Source: an uncultured Clostridia bacterium (GTDB lineage Bacteria; Bacillota; Clostridia; Oscillospirales; Ruminococcaceae). From it: 64,000 nucleotides of DNA. The notes under the pieces are model-generated. The model had not been told where the DNA came from and made no database searches. It was given only the letters and a program-made list of their open reading frames with translations. The stretch spans positions 1-64,000 of the forward strand of contig CANQYD010000001.1 of the NCBI GenBank assembly GCA_947627985.1, read 5' to 3'. The translations under genes were made by a program, and so were the position numbers. This document shows, piece by piece, positions 23,542-32,603 of this stretch; position 1 is the stretch's first letter, and every line of letters begins with the position of its first letter.

Positions 23542-23883
23542 ATGCCCAGAACGAAAAAAGTTGAGGAAGCAGTCGAAGTAAAAACCGAGGCTGTCGCGGC
23601 TGTCAAGGAACCCGTCAAGGAAGCCCCCGCAGCTGCAAAAACTGCTAAGAAGCCCGCAGCAAAGAAGGCTCCCGCCAAGGCTAAGACCGAGGTCAAGCAG
23701 ACCGTCAAGATCCAGTTCGGCGGAGACGAATTCGACCTTGCCGATATCCAGAAGGCGGTCGAGAAGGACATCAAAGCCAAGCACAAGGGCAGGATCAAGA
23801 CCGTTGAAGTCTACCTCAAGCCGGAGGACAAGGCTGTTTACTACGTCGTAAACTCCGATTTCTCCGACAAGGTCAGCCTCTGA
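23542..23883 (+). CDS. DUF6465 family protein with Lys/Ala-rich N-terminal tail
   Basis: The 113-residue product from ATG 23542 (GGAGG upstream) has a histone H1-like tail of Lys, Ala and Pro in residues 1-52 (AAKTAKKPAAKKAPAKAK) and a compact domain VKIQFGGDEFDLADIQKAVEKD...VEVYLKPEDKAVYYVVN. The domain is common in Clostridia as DUF6465 with no known function. The basic tail suggests nucleic-acid or wall-polymer binding; that is an inference. The perfect promoter suggests an abundant protein. Confidence 0.75.
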   Translation: MPRTKKVEEAVEVKTEAVAAVKEPVKEAPAAAKTAKKPAAKKAPAKAKTEVKQTVKIQFGGDEFDLADIQKAVEKDIKAKHKGRIKTVEVYLKPEDKAVYYVVNSDFSDKVSL

Positions 23884-23901
23884 TCTTTCTCAACAAAACT
23901 T

Positions 23902-23936
23902 TCCCGCTTTCTTTTGAAGGCGGGATTGTTTTTTTG
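23902..23936 (+). terminator. Rho-independent terminator
   Basis: TCCCGC (23902-23907) and GCGGGA (23920-23925) with an extended imperfect stem, followed by a run of seven T. Confidence 0.8.
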
Positions 23937-23982
23937 TATATTTTTTGTGCAAATTTTTATCTGGATTTTTCTTCTCATGCTA

Positions 23983-24011
23983 TTGCTTTTTAATAATCAA
24001 TATGATATAAT
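23983..24011 (+). promoter_or_regulatory. Promoter of the CxxC-repeat protein gene
   Basis: TTGCTT (23983-23988), 17-base spacer, TATAAT (24006-24011). Confidence 0.7.
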
Positions 24012-24058
24012 GTCTCCATGATTATAATACCATTATTATAAATCAAGGAGGAAAACCT

Positions 24059-27000
24059 ATGAACAGAAAATTCAAGACCCTGCTTTCGCTCGGGCTCTGC
24101 ATTCTGATGATCATCGCCTGCGTGCCGTCATCATTTGCCGTAGAGCCGTCTGCGGCGTCATCGGGACCGATCATCACTGCTTCGGTTTCGGAATCTAAGT
24201 ACGAGATCGCAGCCAACTTCTTCTGCGTACAGCCGACGATCAAAGTCGCCGCCGAGGCGGGACTTAAAAAAGTCACCGTCTCCGTAAAGGTATACAGTTA
24301 TGAAGCTCACGATTATGTCACAACCGAGCTGCCCGAATATTCAAAAACGGCTTTTGATTTTTCGGATTATTCCTTTAAAATAGGGGACAGGGATAACGGG
24401 CTCTTTGTAGTCAGAGCGGAAGATCAGAACGGCTCCGTTTCAGAAGTGACCTTCAATATAGGTCACATCATGGGCTCGCGTTCATCTACATTCTTGCCGC
24501 CTACCTGCGAAAAAGCGGGCTATTCGAGCTACACTCAGACCTGCAGATACTGCAAAGAGCAGTATTATAAGGTTGAGACTCCCATTGAGACCGCCAAGCC
24601 CCTCGGACACCTTTATAAAATGGTTGACGGCTCCGAAGTCCCGAGCAATACGGCAGACGACCCGTGCGAGGTCGATTCCAGCGCCGACGGTACGTTGAAT
24701 CAGTACATTTGTCAGCGCTGCGGTCAGATTAAAAATGTCATGACCGACGGCGCCGAATATGATGAAGGCAAGCATACTTGGGGTACTTATTCCGGCGAAC
24801 TGAATCAGATTGCAAGCGGCTGCAACACCCCCGGTTTGGAGTTTGAAGAGTGCACAAAATGCCATGCCCTTCGCTTAAAGACCTACACCGCTCCTCCGCA
24901 GCAGCATAACAATACCGAGCGCAACGCAGTAACTCCGACCTGCACAAGACCCTCAAGCGTCGATCTTTACTGCTCAAAGTGCAACACATTTATCACCACA
25001 AGGATTACCGGCGGAAATACTGCTCATAAGTACGTCCCCGACCAAGAATACACCCTCACCTGCACTCAGGGCTATGAAGGACCCGCAACCTGCTCGGTCT
25101 GCGAAAATCATATCGATAATTACGTAATTCCCCCTCTCTCTCACACATTCGAGACGGTAAGGGTCGAGCCGACATGCTCTGCGGCGGGCTCTTCAAAGCA
25201 GGTCTGCACGGTCTGCAAAACCGTCAAGGAAGGCTCCGAGAAGGAAATCCCGAAGCTTAAGCATATCCCCGAGCCGGACGATTACGATTGCTCTACGCCC
25301 GTTAAGTGCACGATCTGCGGGGAAATCGTCGTCCCGGCAAAGGAGCATGATTTAGTGGTAAACTGGACTTCCGTCCCCGACATGCCCTATCATGCCAAGA
25401 GATGCAAAAACGAAGGCTGCCGCTACGAAGCCACCGAGAACCACTATACCGCAAGACCCGATTTAGCCTGTGAATATCAGACAAAATGCGCAGGCTGCAA
25501 CGTCGCGATGCAGCCCACGGGTCACACATCGACCGTAACGCCCGTTCCCGTAAATGTTCTGAATATGAGCATTTATCAGGTTGAACCCGATCCGAACGGA
25601 TTATATCACGCGATCATCTGCACGACCTGCAACAAGGTCCTTGACCGCCGTTCTCTGACGGTCCACAGCGCCGTAAACAAGCAGGACATCACCGACTGCA
25701 CCAAGGCGCTCACATGTGTCTGCGGCAAGGTCTACAGAGAAGCCAAGCCCGAGCATGTCTTCCCCGAAGTCCCCGTCAAGGGCACTGCCGATTCCGAGTA
25801 TCATGAATATGACTGCGTCGATCCCGTCTGCACTCAGAGAAAGACGGCTCCGCATGATTACAGCTACAAGGTCGAGGAAATCCCCGGCAAGGCTGCAACC
25901 TGCACCGAGGAAGGCTATCATCACGAGGTCAAGGAATGCATCTGCGGCGCCAAGATCGACACGATAATCACCGATCCCGCAACGGGTCATGATTTCGGCG
26001 ATCTTGTACAAGTCGCGCCCACAACCTGCACCGCAAACGGCTCCAGCTACCGCCGCTGCAAGACCTGCGGTTATGATGAATACGAGACCTACGACGCCAC
26101 CGGGCACGTTTGGGAGACCGATTACACCGTCGACGTCGAGGCGACCTGCCACTCAGAGGGCACCGAGTCGATCCACTGCTCCGTATGTCATATCGCCAAC
26201 CCCGACATGCAGAAATCGATCCCGAAAAAAGACCACACCTTCACGGTCGAAGTAACCGTCTCCGAGCCGACCTGCACCGACCCCGGCATTAAGGAATATG
26301 AGTGCTCGGTCTGCCATGAAAGAGGCAACCCCGAGGCGATCCCCGCTAAAGGTCATGCATATACCGAATGGGTATGCGATGAAGATTCTACCTGCACAAC
26401 TGCCGGCACTCAGCAGAGACATTGTGAGAATTGTTCGCTGATCGAGACTCAGACCTGCCCCGATCACCCCGCCAAGGGTCATACATGGGGCGAATACGTC
26501 GAAAATAACGACGCTACATATGATAAAAATGCCACCAAGACGAGGACTTGCACTGTCTGCGGCGAGACCGAGACCGAGGAAATCCCCGATTCCAAACTTC
26601 ATCAGCACTTCTGGGGACCTTATGAATATCAGAACGACGCGACCTGCTTCGCCGACGGCACCGAAGTCGCCGAATGCCAAAACTGCGGGACCAAGTCGGA
26701 GCCGCGTACAGCCGTGGGCACAAAGCTTGAGCACAGTTTCGGCGTCTATGAACCCGACGGCAATGCGACCTGCCTTGAGGACGGCACCGAGACCGCGGTC
26801 TGCGTCTACTGCGGCATTGAAAAGGACACGAGAACCGATGAGGGAAGCGCTTTGGGACATTCCTACGGCGAGTACCGCTACATGGAAGACGCGACCTGCC
26901 TCTTTGACGGACACGAGGCTTCCGAGTGCTTAAACGGCTGCGGATACGTCGATATCAGGATAGCCGCGGGCACACAGCTTCCGCACAGTTTCATCAACTA

Positions 27001-28078
27001 TGTTTATAATGACGACGCCACCTGCGAAGCCGACGGCACCGAGACCGCAATATGCGAGCTCTGCAAGACCGAGAAGGACACCCGCACGGCAGAAGGCACC
27101 GGCGGGCACATCTGGAGCAATCCGAAGTTTGAGTGGAGCGATGATTACACCTCCGCGAATGTCGTCTACACCTGCGAAAGAGACGGGGGACATTCAAAGC
27201 CGATCACCGCAGCCGTCGAGACGGTGACAATCGAAGCGACCTGCGAGACCGACGGCTCCAAGACCGCCGAGGCAAAAGCTGAGGTGGATGGGGTGACATA
27301 TATAGACTCCGTTATTTTGGAGACTTATCCTGCCAAGGGACATAATTTTGTGGATAATGTCTGCACCGTCTGCGGCAAAGTCCTCCACGAGCACACACCC
27401 GGTGAGAAGTACATCTTCGACGGCGACAGCCATTGGACCGAGTGCACGGAGTGCGGTGAAGCAGTCGGCAAGGAGGCGCACAAGATGGTGAACGGCGTAT
27501 GTTCCGTCTGCGGATATCATGTTCACACCGCCGCTCCCGATTATCATCACGATCTCGACAGCCACTGGAAAGTCTGCACGGTTTGCGGCGAGATCATGAA
27601 TCGCTCATCGCACAGCTTCACAAGACGCGGATACTGCACGGTCTGCGGATTCACGGTCGATCTTCCTAAGCCGACCCCGAACCCGACCGTAATCCCCGAG
27701 ACGAAGAGCTTGGTGATCGATGAGGTCGAGGTCTCGGAGGACATTCACAGCGAGGTCGCGGACGTCTGCGGCAAGGTTTTGGGCGTTTACTATATCGGTC
27801 TCGGCAACACCGACTACAAGCCGGGGGATATGGTGACGGTCAGGGTTTATGCACCCGGCGCCAAAATGGACAGCTTAGTCCTCATACGCGACGAGTGGGA
27901 GATTCTGAAGGACGCTGCCATGCGGATCGACGGCGACTATGTCGAGTTTACGGTCGACGCCGGGCTGATCGACAAATGGCACTACTTCGCGATCGTTGAC
28001 GGCTTCGTCTCGCCGATCGACGTCGAGGTCCCGCAGCAAGCGAAGAATAATGCCGAAGTGCGGGAAATTGCGGAGTAA
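24059..28078 (+). CDS. Giant secreted protein of degenerate CxxC repeats
   Basis: The 1339-residue protein has a signal peptide (LLSLGLCILMIIACVPSSFAV). Most of it consists of more than 20 degenerate repeats of 40-70 residues with a His, then ATCxxxG, then a CxxC such as CSVC, CTVC or CENC (for example HTFTVEVTVSEPTCTDPG...CSVCHERG). Such repeats are found in many surface proteins of gut Firmicutes and may be small zinc or disulfide-pinned beta units. The C-terminus (about 1210-1339) is a different, Cys-poor beta domain (VYYIGLGNTDYKPGDMVTVRVY). There is no sorting signal, so it is probably released or held non-covalently. Promoter and terminator mark it as monocistronic. Confidence 0.8.
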   Translation: MNRKFKTLLSLGLCILMIIACVPSSFAVEPSAASSGPIITASVSESKYEIAANFFCVQPTIKVAAEAGLKKVTVSVKVYSYEAHDYVTTELPEYSKTAFDFSDYSFKIGDRDNGLFVVRAEDQNGSVSEVTFNIGHIMGSRSSTFLPPTCEKAGYSSYTQTCRYCKEQYYKVETPIETAKPLGHLYKMVDGSEVPSNTADDPCEVDSSADGTLNQYICQRCGQIKNVMTDGAEYDEGKHTWGTYSGELNQIASGCNTPGLEFEECTKCHALRLKTYTAPPQQHNNTERNAVTPTCTRPSSVDLYCSKCNTFITTRITGGNTAHKYVPDQEYTLTCTQGYEGPATCSVCENHIDNYVIPPLSHTFETVRVEPTCSAAGSSKQVCTVCKTVKEGSEKEIPKLKHIPEPDDYDCSTPVKCTICGEIVVPAKEHDLVVNWTSVPDMPYHAKRCKNEGCRYEATENHYTARPDLACEYQTKCAGCNVAMQPTGHTSTVTPVPVNVLNMSIYQVEPDPNGLYHAIICTTCNKVLDRRSLTVHSAVNKQDITDCTKALTCVCGKVYREAKPEHVFPEVPVKGTADSEYHEYDCVDPVCTQRKTAPHDYSYKVEEIPGKAATCTEEGYHHEVKECICGAKIDTIITDPATGHDFGDLVQVAPTTCTANGSSYRRCKTCGYDEYETYDATGHVWETDYTVDVEATCHSEGTESIHCSVCHIANPDMQKSIPKKDHTFTVEVTVSEPTCTDPGIKEYECSVCHERGNPEAIPAKGHAYTEWVCDEDSTCTTAGTQQRHCENCSLIETQTCPDHPAKGHTWGEYVENNDATYDKNATKTRTCTVCGETETEEIPDSKLHQHFWGPYEYQNDATCFADGTEVAECQNCGTKSEPRTAVGTKLEHSFGVYEPDGNATCLEDGTETAVCVYCGIEKDTRTDEGSALGHSYGEYRYMEDATCLFDGHEASECLNGCGYVDIRIAAGTQLPHSFINYVYNDDATCEADGTETAICELCKTEKDTRTAEGTGGHIWSNPKFEWSDDYTSANVVYTCERDGGHSKPITAAVETVTIEATCETDGSKTAEAKAEVDGVTYIDSVILETYPAKGHNFVDNVCTVCGKVLHEHTPGEKYIFDGDSHWTECTECGEAVGKEAHKMVNGVCSVCGYHVHTAAPDYHHDLDSHWKVCTVCGEIMNRSSHSFTRRGYCTVCGFTVDLPKPTPNPTVIPETKSLVIDEVEVSEDIHSEVADVCGKVLGVYYIGLGNTDYKPGDMVTVRVYAPGAKMDSLVLIRDEWEILKDAAMRIDGDYVEFTVDAGLIDKWHYFAIVDGFVSPIDVEVPQQAKNNAEVREIAE

Positions 28079-28097
28079 GGATATAAGAGATAAGATA

Positions 28098-28128
28098 AGC
28101 CCCCGGGAGAGATTCTCGGGGGCTTTTT
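28098..28128 (+). terminator. Rho-independent terminator
   Basis: AGCCCCCG...CGGGGGCT stem with one bulge, then a T run, 20 bases after the stop codon. Confidence 0.85.
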
Positions 28129-28177
28129 CTCATATAAAATTAGAAAACGCATAAACACTCCCCCTCTTCATTCCGTC

Positions 28178-28206
28178 TTGACTATTCCCCCTCCCTGTGC
28201 TATAAT
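28178..28206 (+). promoter_or_regulatory. Promoter of the two-TM protein gene
   Basis: TTGACT (28178-28183), 17-base spacer, TATAAT (28201-28206). Confidence 0.75.
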
Positions 28207-28251
28207 ACACATATACGGCACCTGCCGAATAACTTCAAGGGAGTAATCACG

Positions 28252-28998
28252 ATGAATAACGACGCTGCTTTTTCCGAGACGGAGGACACAAAGCTCAAAC
28301 AGTTCCTGTCCGGCGGCAGAATATATTCCCAGCTTGCCGTGGCTATCGTCTCGGCGATCGTCTTTGTGCTCACCGTTGCCGGCATCGCCGGGGTCTACCA
28401 CAACTGCCGCGAGGCTGAAAATGTCAAGAACATCACCCGGCTCGACGTCTCGGGCGATCTGAGCGGTCAATATGTCAGCGGCAACGCCTACAAATTTTTG
28501 GCAAAGACCGGCTACATCGCTCAGAGCGACGCCGCAGCCACGCATTATTATTATTTAATGTATATCGACGCCGCCGACGGTGAACAGCACGTCACCCTCG
28601 TCGAAGCGCCCAAAGAGGCTGATCCGCAGCTCGAGGAGGTCATCGACGGTTTCCTTAATTATGTTCAGACCTACTCCAACGATTCGACCGCGACATATCA
28701 GGGCGCCGCGTTGTCGGACCTGACGGGTCGCTTCAAGAAAATGTCCTCGCAGGAGGAGGAGATGTTTGAGGAGAGCGTCCGCACCCTCGGTCTGCAAAAC
28801 GACCCCGCGGTCGGCTACACCCTCAAGATCATGAAGCTCCCGAAGAAGAGCGACACCGTCGGCTACTGGTTCTTGGCGATACCGTTCGGGATCGCGATGG
28901 CGGTGAGTCTGATCCTCTTCTTCTACGGTCTGAAGCTTGAATCGAAGCGCGAGGAAGCAAATCGCAGCCCCTATCCTTACCAGAACAGGAAGAAATAG
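28252..28998 (+). CDS. Membrane protein with two TM segments and an external domain, unknown
   Basis: The 248-residue protein has a cytoplasmic N-terminus, a membrane segment near residues 28-48 (AVAIVSAIVFVLTVAGIAGV), an external domain of about 155 residues, and a second segment near 207-227 (FLAIPFGIAMAVSLILFFYG) followed by a basic tail. The external part contains YVSGNAYKFLAKTGYIAQ and HYYYLMYIDAADGEQHV. I do not recognise a characterised family. An acetyltransferase gene follows 3 bases after its stop, so the two are cotranscribed. Confidence 0.7.
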   Translation: MNNDAAFSETEDTKLKQFLSGGRIYSQLAVAIVSAIVFVLTVAGIAGVYHNCREAENVKNITRLDVSGDLSGQYVSGNAYKFLAKTGYIAQSDAAATHYYYLMYIDAADGEQHVTLVEAPKEADPQLEEVIDGFLNYVQTYSNDSTATYQGAALSDLTGRFKKMSSQEEEMFEESVRTLGLQNDPAVGYTLKIMKLPKKSDTVGYWFLAIPFGIAMAVSLILFFYGLKLESKREEANRSPYPYQNRKK

Positions 28999-29001
28999 CC
29001 T

Positions 29002-29442
29002 ATGTCAATGATGGAGATAAAGATCACGACCGGGCACGTCCCGGAGGAAGCGAAAAAGCTCAGGCAGGACGTTTTCGTGACCGAGCAGGGCTTTACCGAT
29101 GAGTTTGACGAGTTCGACTGCAAATCCACGCATTTTGTTCTTTTTTCGGATGACGGACCCGCCGCGACCCTTCGTTTTTATGATGAGGGAGGCGGCTCGG
29201 TGCACGTCGGTCGGGTTGCCGTAAAGAAGGAATATCGGGGAGCCGGCTTGGGGAGACTTTTGATGAATGAAGCCTTTTCGATCGCTTCCGCGATGGGCTA
29301 TGAGAAAATGACCGTCGGCGCGCAGGAAGACAAATCCGGCTTCTACGAGCGCTGCGGGTTCAAAGTCTGCGGCGAGAAATATTTCGAGCAGGACTACCCG
29401 CACCTCCCGATGGAAAAGACGCTTGATAGGGCAGGGGAGTAA
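29002..29442 (+). CDS. GNAT-family N-acetyltransferase
   Basis: The 146-residue protein shows the acetyl-CoA loop VAVKKEYRGAGLGRLLMNEAF (R/Q-x-x-G-x-G/A as RGAGLG) near residues 74-94 and the terminal strand KSGFYERCGFKVCGEKYFEQDYPHLPM. The opening REDVFVTEQGF-like block (LRQDVFVTEQGFTDEFDEFD) is like the ElaA/YjcF group of acyltransferases. The acceptor is unknown. It follows the membrane protein gene closely. Confidence 0.85.
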   Translation: MSMMEIKITTGHVPEEAKKLRQDVFVTEQGFTDEFDEFDCKSTHFVLFSDDGPAATLRFYDEGGGSVHVGRVAVKKEYRGAGLGRLLMNEAFSIASAMGYEKMTVGAQEDKSGFYERCGFKVCGEKYFEQDYPHLPMEKTLDRAGE

Positions 29443-29542
29443 TAAATACCCTCCACTCTGCACTAATTCCCTCCTCTCTGAATACTATGTAATGAAGTCC
29501 CGTCCCAAAGGCGAGCTTTAATACTTAGACAGGAGGATAATT

Positions 29543-30325
29543 ATGGCAGAATTTGCTAACAACCCTTACGGCTTCAAGGAAGCCGTGACGATTCAGGCAG
29601 AGCGGATTTTCGACAGCTGTTCCGACCGCGACTGCCTTGAGGATTTAGAGGTCGTATTCAGCGATTTTGAAGCCAATCAGCTTGTGAATGAAGCTGCCTA
29701 CGCGAAAGCGCGCTGCTGCGAGGTCACAAGCGCCTACTTTTCCGTCGAGCCGATCCAGTTCAACAAGGGCTTCTACTCGGTGGACATTACTTACACCTTC
29801 AACATCGAGGTCGAGCTTTCACAGAGCGCCTCGGCGTCGGTGCCGTCGAATGTCGTGAACGGAACCGCGTCCTTCACCAAAAAGGTGATCCTCTACGGCA
29901 GCGAGGGAGGCACAAAGCTCTTCACGTCGTCGGAAAACGGAGCCGTATCCCAGAACGGCTGCTGCTACAACAACCCGCCGAGAGCGACCGTCGCCGTAGC
30001 CGATCCGATAGTTTTGGGGCTTCGGCTGGTGACGATCCCCGCGTATTCGGCATGCACCGACGCCACCTGCGATACCGCGGTCACTGTCCCTTCAAGAAAG
30101 GTGATATGCTGCACCCTCGGGCTTTTCTCGGTCGTCTCGCTTTCAAGGAGCGTCCCGGTGATGCTTCCGGCGTTTGAATACGAAATTCCCTCAAAAGAGT
30201 GCACCTCAAACACCGAGAGCCCCTGCGAGCTCTTCGACAAGATCAGCTTCCCCTCGGGAGAATTCTATCCCAAGGGAATCGACGAATGCAAGCCCTCGGG
30301 CGGCTGTTCAAGCTGCGGAAACTGA
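29543..30325 (+). CDS. Cysteine-rich clostridial protein, unknown, possibly spore-associated
   Basis: The 260-residue protein has no signal peptide. It contains about 15 cysteines, often paired: DSCSDRDCLEDLEV, RCCEV, NGCCYNN, CTDATCD, VICCTLG and a C-terminal GGCSSCGN. Between them are beta-rich segments (GFYSVDITYTFNIEVEL). Cys-rich soluble proteins with such an end are often spore coat components in Clostridia, and the neighbour YlmC is sporulation linked, but nothing here proves it. AGGAGG precedes the start. A terminator follows. Confidence 0.6.
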   Translation: MAEFANNPYGFKEAVTIQAERIFDSCSDRDCLEDLEVVFSDFEANQLVNEAAYAKARCCEVTSAYFSVEPIQFNKGFYSVDITYTFNIEVELSQSASASVPSNVVNGTASFTKKVILYGSEGGTKLFTSSENGAVSQNGCCYNNPPRATVAVADPIVLGLRLVTIPAYSACTDATCDTAVTVPSRKVICCTLGLFSVVSLSRSVPVMLPAFEYEIPSKECTSNTESPCELFDKISFPSGEFYPKGIDECKPSGGCSSCGN

Positions 30326-30330
30326 TCCCA

Positions 30331-30357
30331 AAGAGCCGGTCCTTCCGGCTCTTTTCG
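30331..30357 (+). terminator. Rho-independent terminator
   Basis: AAGAGCCGG (30331-30339), TCCTT loop, CCGGCTCTT (30345-30353), then T. Confidence 0.9.
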
Positions 30358-30403
30358 TTATATATTGATGATATTTTGCATATCCTTTCTCTGAGGTGAT
30401 ATC

Positions 30404-30691
30404 ATGCTTTACACGCTTAACGATCTCAGAAGAAAGGAGATCATCGACACAAAAACCGGCGTGATCTTAGGTCGAGCCGACGACATTCAGTTTGATCCCG
30501 ACACCGCCGAGGTCATCTCGATGCTTATCTACGGCAGACCCAAGTTCTTCGGATTTTTGGGAAGGGACGGCGACCTTGCGGTAAAGTTTGAAAACGTGAC
30601 TTTGATCGGCAAGGACGCGATTTTGGTGACCTCTGCCGAGCAGCTTTTGCCTGAAAAAGACCCGCAGGAATCAAAATCCGCAAAAATTTAA
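30404..30691 (+). CDS. ylmC: YlmC/YmxH-family sporulation protein (PRC barrel)
   Basis: The 95-residue protein begins MLYTLNDLRRKEIIDTKTGVILGRADDIQFD, continues VISMLIYGRPKFFGFLGRDGDLAVKFENVTLIGKDAILV, and forms a single PRC-barrel-like beta domain. The family is conserved in spore formers and is linked to sporulation, with no known biochemical role. GAGGTGAT lies before the ATG. Length equals the family norm. Confidence 0.85.
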   Translation: MLYTLNDLRRKEIIDTKTGVILGRADDIQFDPDTAEVISMLIYGRPKFFGFLGRDGDLAVKFENVTLIGKDAILVTSAEQLLPEKDPQESKSAKI

Positions 30692-30710
30692 AAAAATTTC
30701 CCGAAGACTA

Positions 30711-30739
30711 TTGCATTTTTAATCGGTTTGTGTTATAAT
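30711..30739 (+). promoter_or_regulatory. rpsB promoter
   Basis: TTGCAT (30711-30716), 17-base spacer, TATAAT (30734-30739), about 110 bases before the rpsB start. Confidence 0.75.
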
Positions 30740-30770
30740 TATTCGGTAATTCGCACCCGTGATATTCCGC

Positions 30771-30797
30771 TGAGGTTCCCCGAAAAACCTCGGGGTG
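30771..30797 (+). promoter_or_regulatory. Leader hairpin of rpsB mRNA
   Basis: Overlapping inverted repeats GAGGTT/AACCTC and CCCCGA/TCGGGG in the 5' leader can form two mutually exclusive hairpins. A regulatory role, such as control by S2, is only a possibility. Confidence 0.3.
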
Positions 30798-30861
30798 GAC
30801 GCGGAAGACGCATATTGCGGGGAGGAGAACAAAAATTTTAAAACCCAAGGAGGTTACTGCC

Positions 30862-31602
30862 ATGGCAGTAGTATCAATGAAGCAGCTTCTCGAAGCCGGC
30901 GTCCACTTCGGACACCAGACGAGAAGATGGAACCCGAAGATGGCTCCCTACATCTTCACCGAAAGAAACGGCATCTACATCATCGACCTTCAGAAGACGG
31001 TCCGCAAGCTCGAAGAGGCTTACATGTTCATTCGCGACGTCTCGGCTGAGGGCGGCGAGGTCCTCTTTGTAGGCACCAAGAAGCAGGCAGGCGACTCTAT
31101 CCGCGAGGAAGCGACAAGAGCAAACGCTCACTATGTCAACGCCCGCTGGCTCGGCGGTATGATGACCAACTTCAAGACTATCCAGACCCGTATCCGCAGA
31201 CTCGAGCAGCTCCACAAGATGGAGACCGACGGCACCTTCGACCTTCTCCCGAAGAAGGAAGTCGTAAAGCTCCAGCTTGAGATCGAGAAGCTTGAGAAAT
31301 ATCTCGGCGGCATCAAGTCGATGACCAAGCTCCCCGCGGCGCTCTTTATCGTCGACCCGAAGCGCGAGAAGATCGCTGTATCCGAGGCAAGAAAGCTCGG
31401 CATTCCCGTCGTTGCGATCGTAGATACCAACTGCGACCCCGATGAGGTGGATTATGTCATTCCCGGCAACGACGACGCCATCAGAGCGGTTAAGCTCATC
31501 TCCGGCGCGATCGCAGACGCCATCATCGAAGGACGTCAGGGCGAAGCAATGGCGCCCGCCGAGGAGACTCCCGAAGAGGCTTCCGAGGAAGAAGCCGAAT
31601 AA
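30862..31602 (+). CDS. rpsB: 30S ribosomal protein S2
   Basis: The 246-residue protein begins [25 protein letters not shown] and contains the S2 signatures [28 protein letters not shown] and [23 protein letters not shown]. It ends in an acidic tail ([14 protein letters not shown]). It binds 16S rRNA between head and body of the small subunit. tsf follows 30 bases downstream, the universal arrangement. Confidence 0.98.
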   Translation: MAVVSMKQLLEAGVHFGHQTRRWNPKMAPYIFTERNGIYIIDLQKTVRKLEEAYMFIRDVSAEGGEVLFVGTKKQAGDSIREEATRANAHYVNARWLGGMMTNFKTIQTRIRRLEQLHKMETDGTFDLLPKKEVVKLQLEIEKLEKYLGGIKSMTKLPAALFIVDPKREKIAVSEARKLGIPVVAIVDTNCDPDEVDYVIPGNDDAIRAVKLISGAIADAIIEGRQGEAMAPAEETPEEASEEEAE

Positions 31603-31632
31603 TTGAAAGAATAAACGAAAGGAACGATAAAT

Positions 31633-32538
31633 ATGGCAATTACCGCAAAGGACGTCGCAACTCTCCGCGAGAGAACCGGCGTCGGAATGATGGACTGCAA
31701 GAAGGCTCTTGTCGAGGCTGACGGCGATTTTGAGAAGGCTATAGTCATCCTCCGCGAGAAAGGTCTTGCCACTCAGGCTAAGAAAGCCGGCAGAGTTGCC
31801 GCCGAAGGACTTGTAGCCGCTATCGTTGAGAACGGAGCCGCGGCGATGGTCGAGGTCAACTCCGAGACCGACTTCGTCGCCAACACCGACGACTTCAAGA
31901 ACTTTGTAAACACCGTCTGCAAGGCAGTTATCGATACAAACCCCGCCGACGTCGAGGCTCTTAAGGCAGCCAAGACCGCAACCGGCAGAACCGTTGAAGA
32001 GGAGCTTCAGGAGCTGTTCCTCAAGATCCGCGAGAACATTCAGATCCGCAGATTTGTGCGCATCGAGGGCGACGTCGTGAGCTATGTCCACGGCGGCGGC
32101 AGGATCGGCGTTCTGGTCAAGATGGACACCGACCTCGGCGACAAGGCAAATATTTGCGGCAAGGACGTTGCGATGCAGGTCGCTTCGATGAACGCGTCTT
32201 ATCTCGACAGAGATCATGTTCCCGCCGAAGTTTTGGAGAACGAGAAGAAGATCATGCTCGCACAGATGGCTGAGGACCCGAAGATGAAGGGCAAGCCCGA
32301 GCAGGTCCTTGCGAAGATCGTCGAGGGCAAGATCGGCAAATACTACTCCGAGAACTGCCTTGTCGATCAGGAATTCATCAAGGACGGCGACCTCACCGTC
32401 GGCAAGTATGTCGACAAGTGCGCCAAGGAGCTCGGCGGCTCTATCAGGATCGCCGACTACGTCCGCTATGAGCGCGGTGAGGGAATCCAGAAAAAAGAGG
32501 ACAACTTCGCCGACGAAGTCGCCTCAATGATCAAGTGA
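31633..32538 (+). CDS. tsf: Elongation factor Ts
   Basis: The 301-residue guanine-nucleotide exchange factor of EF-Tu has the N-terminal UBA-like helix TLRERTGVGMMDCKKALVEADGD and the VNSETDFVANTDDFK core signature, then VSYVHGGGRIGVLVKMDTD and DVAMQVASMNASYLDRD. Length is typical. It is cotranscribed with rpsB and ends at a terminator. Confidence 0.98.
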   Translation: MAITAKDVATLRERTGVGMMDCKKALVEADGDFEKAIVILREKGLATQAKKAGRVAAEGLVAAIVENGAAAMVEVNSETDFVANTDDFKNFVNTVCKAVIDTNPADVEALKAAKTATGRTVEEELQELFLKIRENIQIRRFVRIEGDVVSYVHGGGRIGVLVKMDTDLGDKANICGKDVAMQVASMNASYLDRDHVPAEVLENEKKIMLAQMAEDPKMKGKPEQVLAKIVEGKIGKYYSENCLVDQEFIKDGDLTVGKYVDKCAKELGGSIRIADYVRYERGEGIQKKEDNFADEVASMIK

Positions 32539-32554
32539 TCCTTTAAAATTCAGA

Positions 32555-32588
32555 CAGCGCTCGGGGCTTCCTGGGCGCTGATTTTTTA
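32555..32588 (+). terminator. rpsB-tsf terminator
   Basis: CAGCGC (32555-32560) pairs with GCGCTG (32575-32580) around an inner G/C-rich loop, followed by six T. Confidence 0.8.
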
Positions 32589-32603
32589 ACGGGAGGCGTT
32601 TTT

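Noticed and set aside
30874..32217. 447-codon open frame antisense to rpsB and tsf
   Set aside because: A product of codon bias in two highly conserved genes; no start signal or recognisable domain.
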